DNA from: Sedimentisphaerales bacterium
GTDB taxonomy: Bacteria; Planctomycetota; Phycisphaerae; Sedimentisphaerales; SM23-30
Assembly (NCBI GenBank): GCA_016932145.1
Contig: JAFGDI010000360.1
Span: 1 to 6,056 of the forward strand
Direction of reading: 5' to 3'
DNA: 6,056 nt
The position numbers and the translations under genes were made by a program. The notes under the pieces are model-generated. The model worked only from the letters and a program-made list of their open reading frames with translations. It had not been told where the DNA came from and made no database searches. Numbering within the stretch: position 1 is the first letter of the stretch; each line of letters begins with the position of its first letter. Positions 5,109 to 6,056 of the stretch are shown piece after piece.

Positions 5109-6056
5109 CTAAAATATTGCCTGATCTTTTTCTATCTCTTCGGCCAGCATACGGGCCTTTTCCTTTTCCAGCTCTGTCCAGATAGTTTCGGTCAATACAC
5201 TAAGACCTTTACCTGTTACCGCCGAAATACCCAAAACCGGCTTACCCAGTCGAGACCTGAAATCATTTAACAGCATATCATCAACATCAAGGTCCGTTTT
5301 GGTCACTACTATTATCTCCGGCTTTGACGCCAAAGTCGGACTGTGCTTTTCCAGCTCTTTGCGAATTGTATGGTAATTATTCACCGGATCGCTCTCATCA
5401 GCCGGGGCTATATCCACCAGATGCAGCAATATCTTATTCCGCTCTACATGACGCAGAAATTCATTACCCAGGCCCAGACCTTCGGCCGCTCCTTCAATCA
5501 GACCTGGTATGTCAGCCATGACAAAGCGACGGTATCCTTTGAGTTCTATTATACCCAAATTTGGAACCAGAGTTGTAAATGGATAAGAGGCCACCTTGGG
5601 GCGTGCTGACGATATCCGGCTTAACAATGTGCTCTTACCGGCATTAGGCAGACCAGCCAGACCGACATCAGCCATCAATTTCAGTTCCAGACGAAGGTAT
5701 CGCTCTTTGCCAATAGTACCTGTCTCTGCCTTGCGAGGAACCTGGTCGGTTGCCGTCGCAAAATGCTGATTACCCTTACCGCCAAAGCCGCCATCTGCTA
5801 CGCAAACACGCTCGCCATCATAGGTTAGGTCTTTTATCAGCACATCCAGCTTTGTATCGAATATCATTGTACCAACAGGTACTTTTATCACCAGATCGTC
5901 GCCGGCCTTGCCTGAACACTGACTGCCCATGCCGTCCTGGCCTCGCTGGGCCTTCCAGTGATACTGACCGCGGAAATCCAGCAGCGTATCCATAGAGCCA
6001 TCAGCCTCAAATACGATCCTGCCGCCATCACCGCCGTCGCCGCCATCCGGTCCGCC
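5109..6056 (-). CDS. obg: Obg/CgtA GTPase, 5' end outside the window
   Basis: Obg is an essential GTPase that binds the large ribosomal subunit and acts in its late assembly and in stress signalling. The window holds 315 residues; roughly the first 30 of the Obg fold lie beyond the right edge. The visible part opens with the glycine-rich signature GGPDGGDGGDGG, continues with the Obg domain (DLVIKVPVGTMIFD, GGFGGKGNQHF) and then the G domain: G1 GLPNAGKST at 135-143, G2 YPFTTLVPNLG at 158-168, G3 DIPGLIEGA at 182-190, G4 TKTD at 252-255 and the G5 ISAV at 277-280. All nucleotide-binding motifs are intact. The protein stops soon after the G domain with a short charged helix, so the C-terminal OCT/TGS-like domain of Bacillus-type Obg is absent. 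An internal ATG at 5993 is not the true start, since the conserved N-terminal sequence continues upstream of it. The 90-residue Cys-rich protein follows, probably in one operon. Confidence 0.97.
   Translation of the reverse strand, partial: GGPDGGDGGDGGRIVFEADGSMDTLLDFRGQYHWKAQRGQDGMGSQCSGKAGDDLVIKVPVGTMIFDTKLDVLIKDLTYDGERVCVADGGFGGKGNQHFATATDQVPRKAETGTIGKERYLRLELKLMADVGLAGLPNAGKSTLLSRISSARPKVASYPFTTLVPNLGIIELKGYRRFVMADIPGLIEGAAEGLGLGNEFLRHVERNKILLHLVDIAPADESDPVNNYHTIRKELEKHSPTLASKPEIIVVTKTDLDVDDMLLNDFRSRLGKPVLGISAVTGKGLSVLTETIWTELEKEKARMLAEEIEKDQAIF

Overview
The window looks like an ordinary chromosomal stretch of a motile bacterium with moderate GC content. The best guess is a low-GC member of the Planctomycetota, perhaps Phycisphaerae. 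That guess rests on remembered resemblance of the small cysteine-rich protein behind obg and of the tiny symporter-accessory-like protein to planctomycete proteins. It is an inference; the sequence holds no rRNA or other decisive marker.

Layout from left to right. Positions 1-101 are the 3' flank of a minus-strand gene and hold a GC-rich 7-bp perfect hairpin (22-39). Positions 102-722 (minus) encode an unrecognised polytopic membrane protein, with a possible sigma70-type promoter at 843-870. Positions 942-1087 are a tandem pair of 73-bp GC-rich repeat units, the right-hand one touching the stop codon of the next gene. Positions 1087-1260 (minus) encode a 57-residue one-helix protein of the kind that normally accompanies a sodium:solute symporter, but no symporter gene follows it here. 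A short divergent region leads to a long plus-strand gene (1403-3352, possibly from 1364) for a Maf/MptE-like flagellin glycosyltransferase, followed by a likely intrinsic terminator. A 367-bp gap carries a candidate sigma70 promoter and a leader with two hairpins, then cheV (3720-4664, CheW plus receiver domains). A strong bidirectional terminator (4736-4776) separates cheV from a convergent minus-strand pair: obg, cut by the right edge of the window, and a 90-residue Cys-rich protein just downstream of it.

Functional picture. The plus-strand genes concern motility: Maf modifies flagellin with a nonulosonic-acid type sugar and CheV couples chemoreceptors to the CheA kinase. They appear to be separate transcription units, because a terminator and a new promoter lie between them. 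The right-hand minus-strand genes concern ribosome assembly and GTPase function (Obg) plus an unknown, possibly metal-binding, partner. The left-hand minus-strand genes are small membrane proteins separated by repeats. No CRISPR array, tRNA, rRNA or transposase gene was seen. The most unusual region is 1-1260: an orphan symporter accessory protein, a diverged tandem repeat and an unplaced membrane protein.
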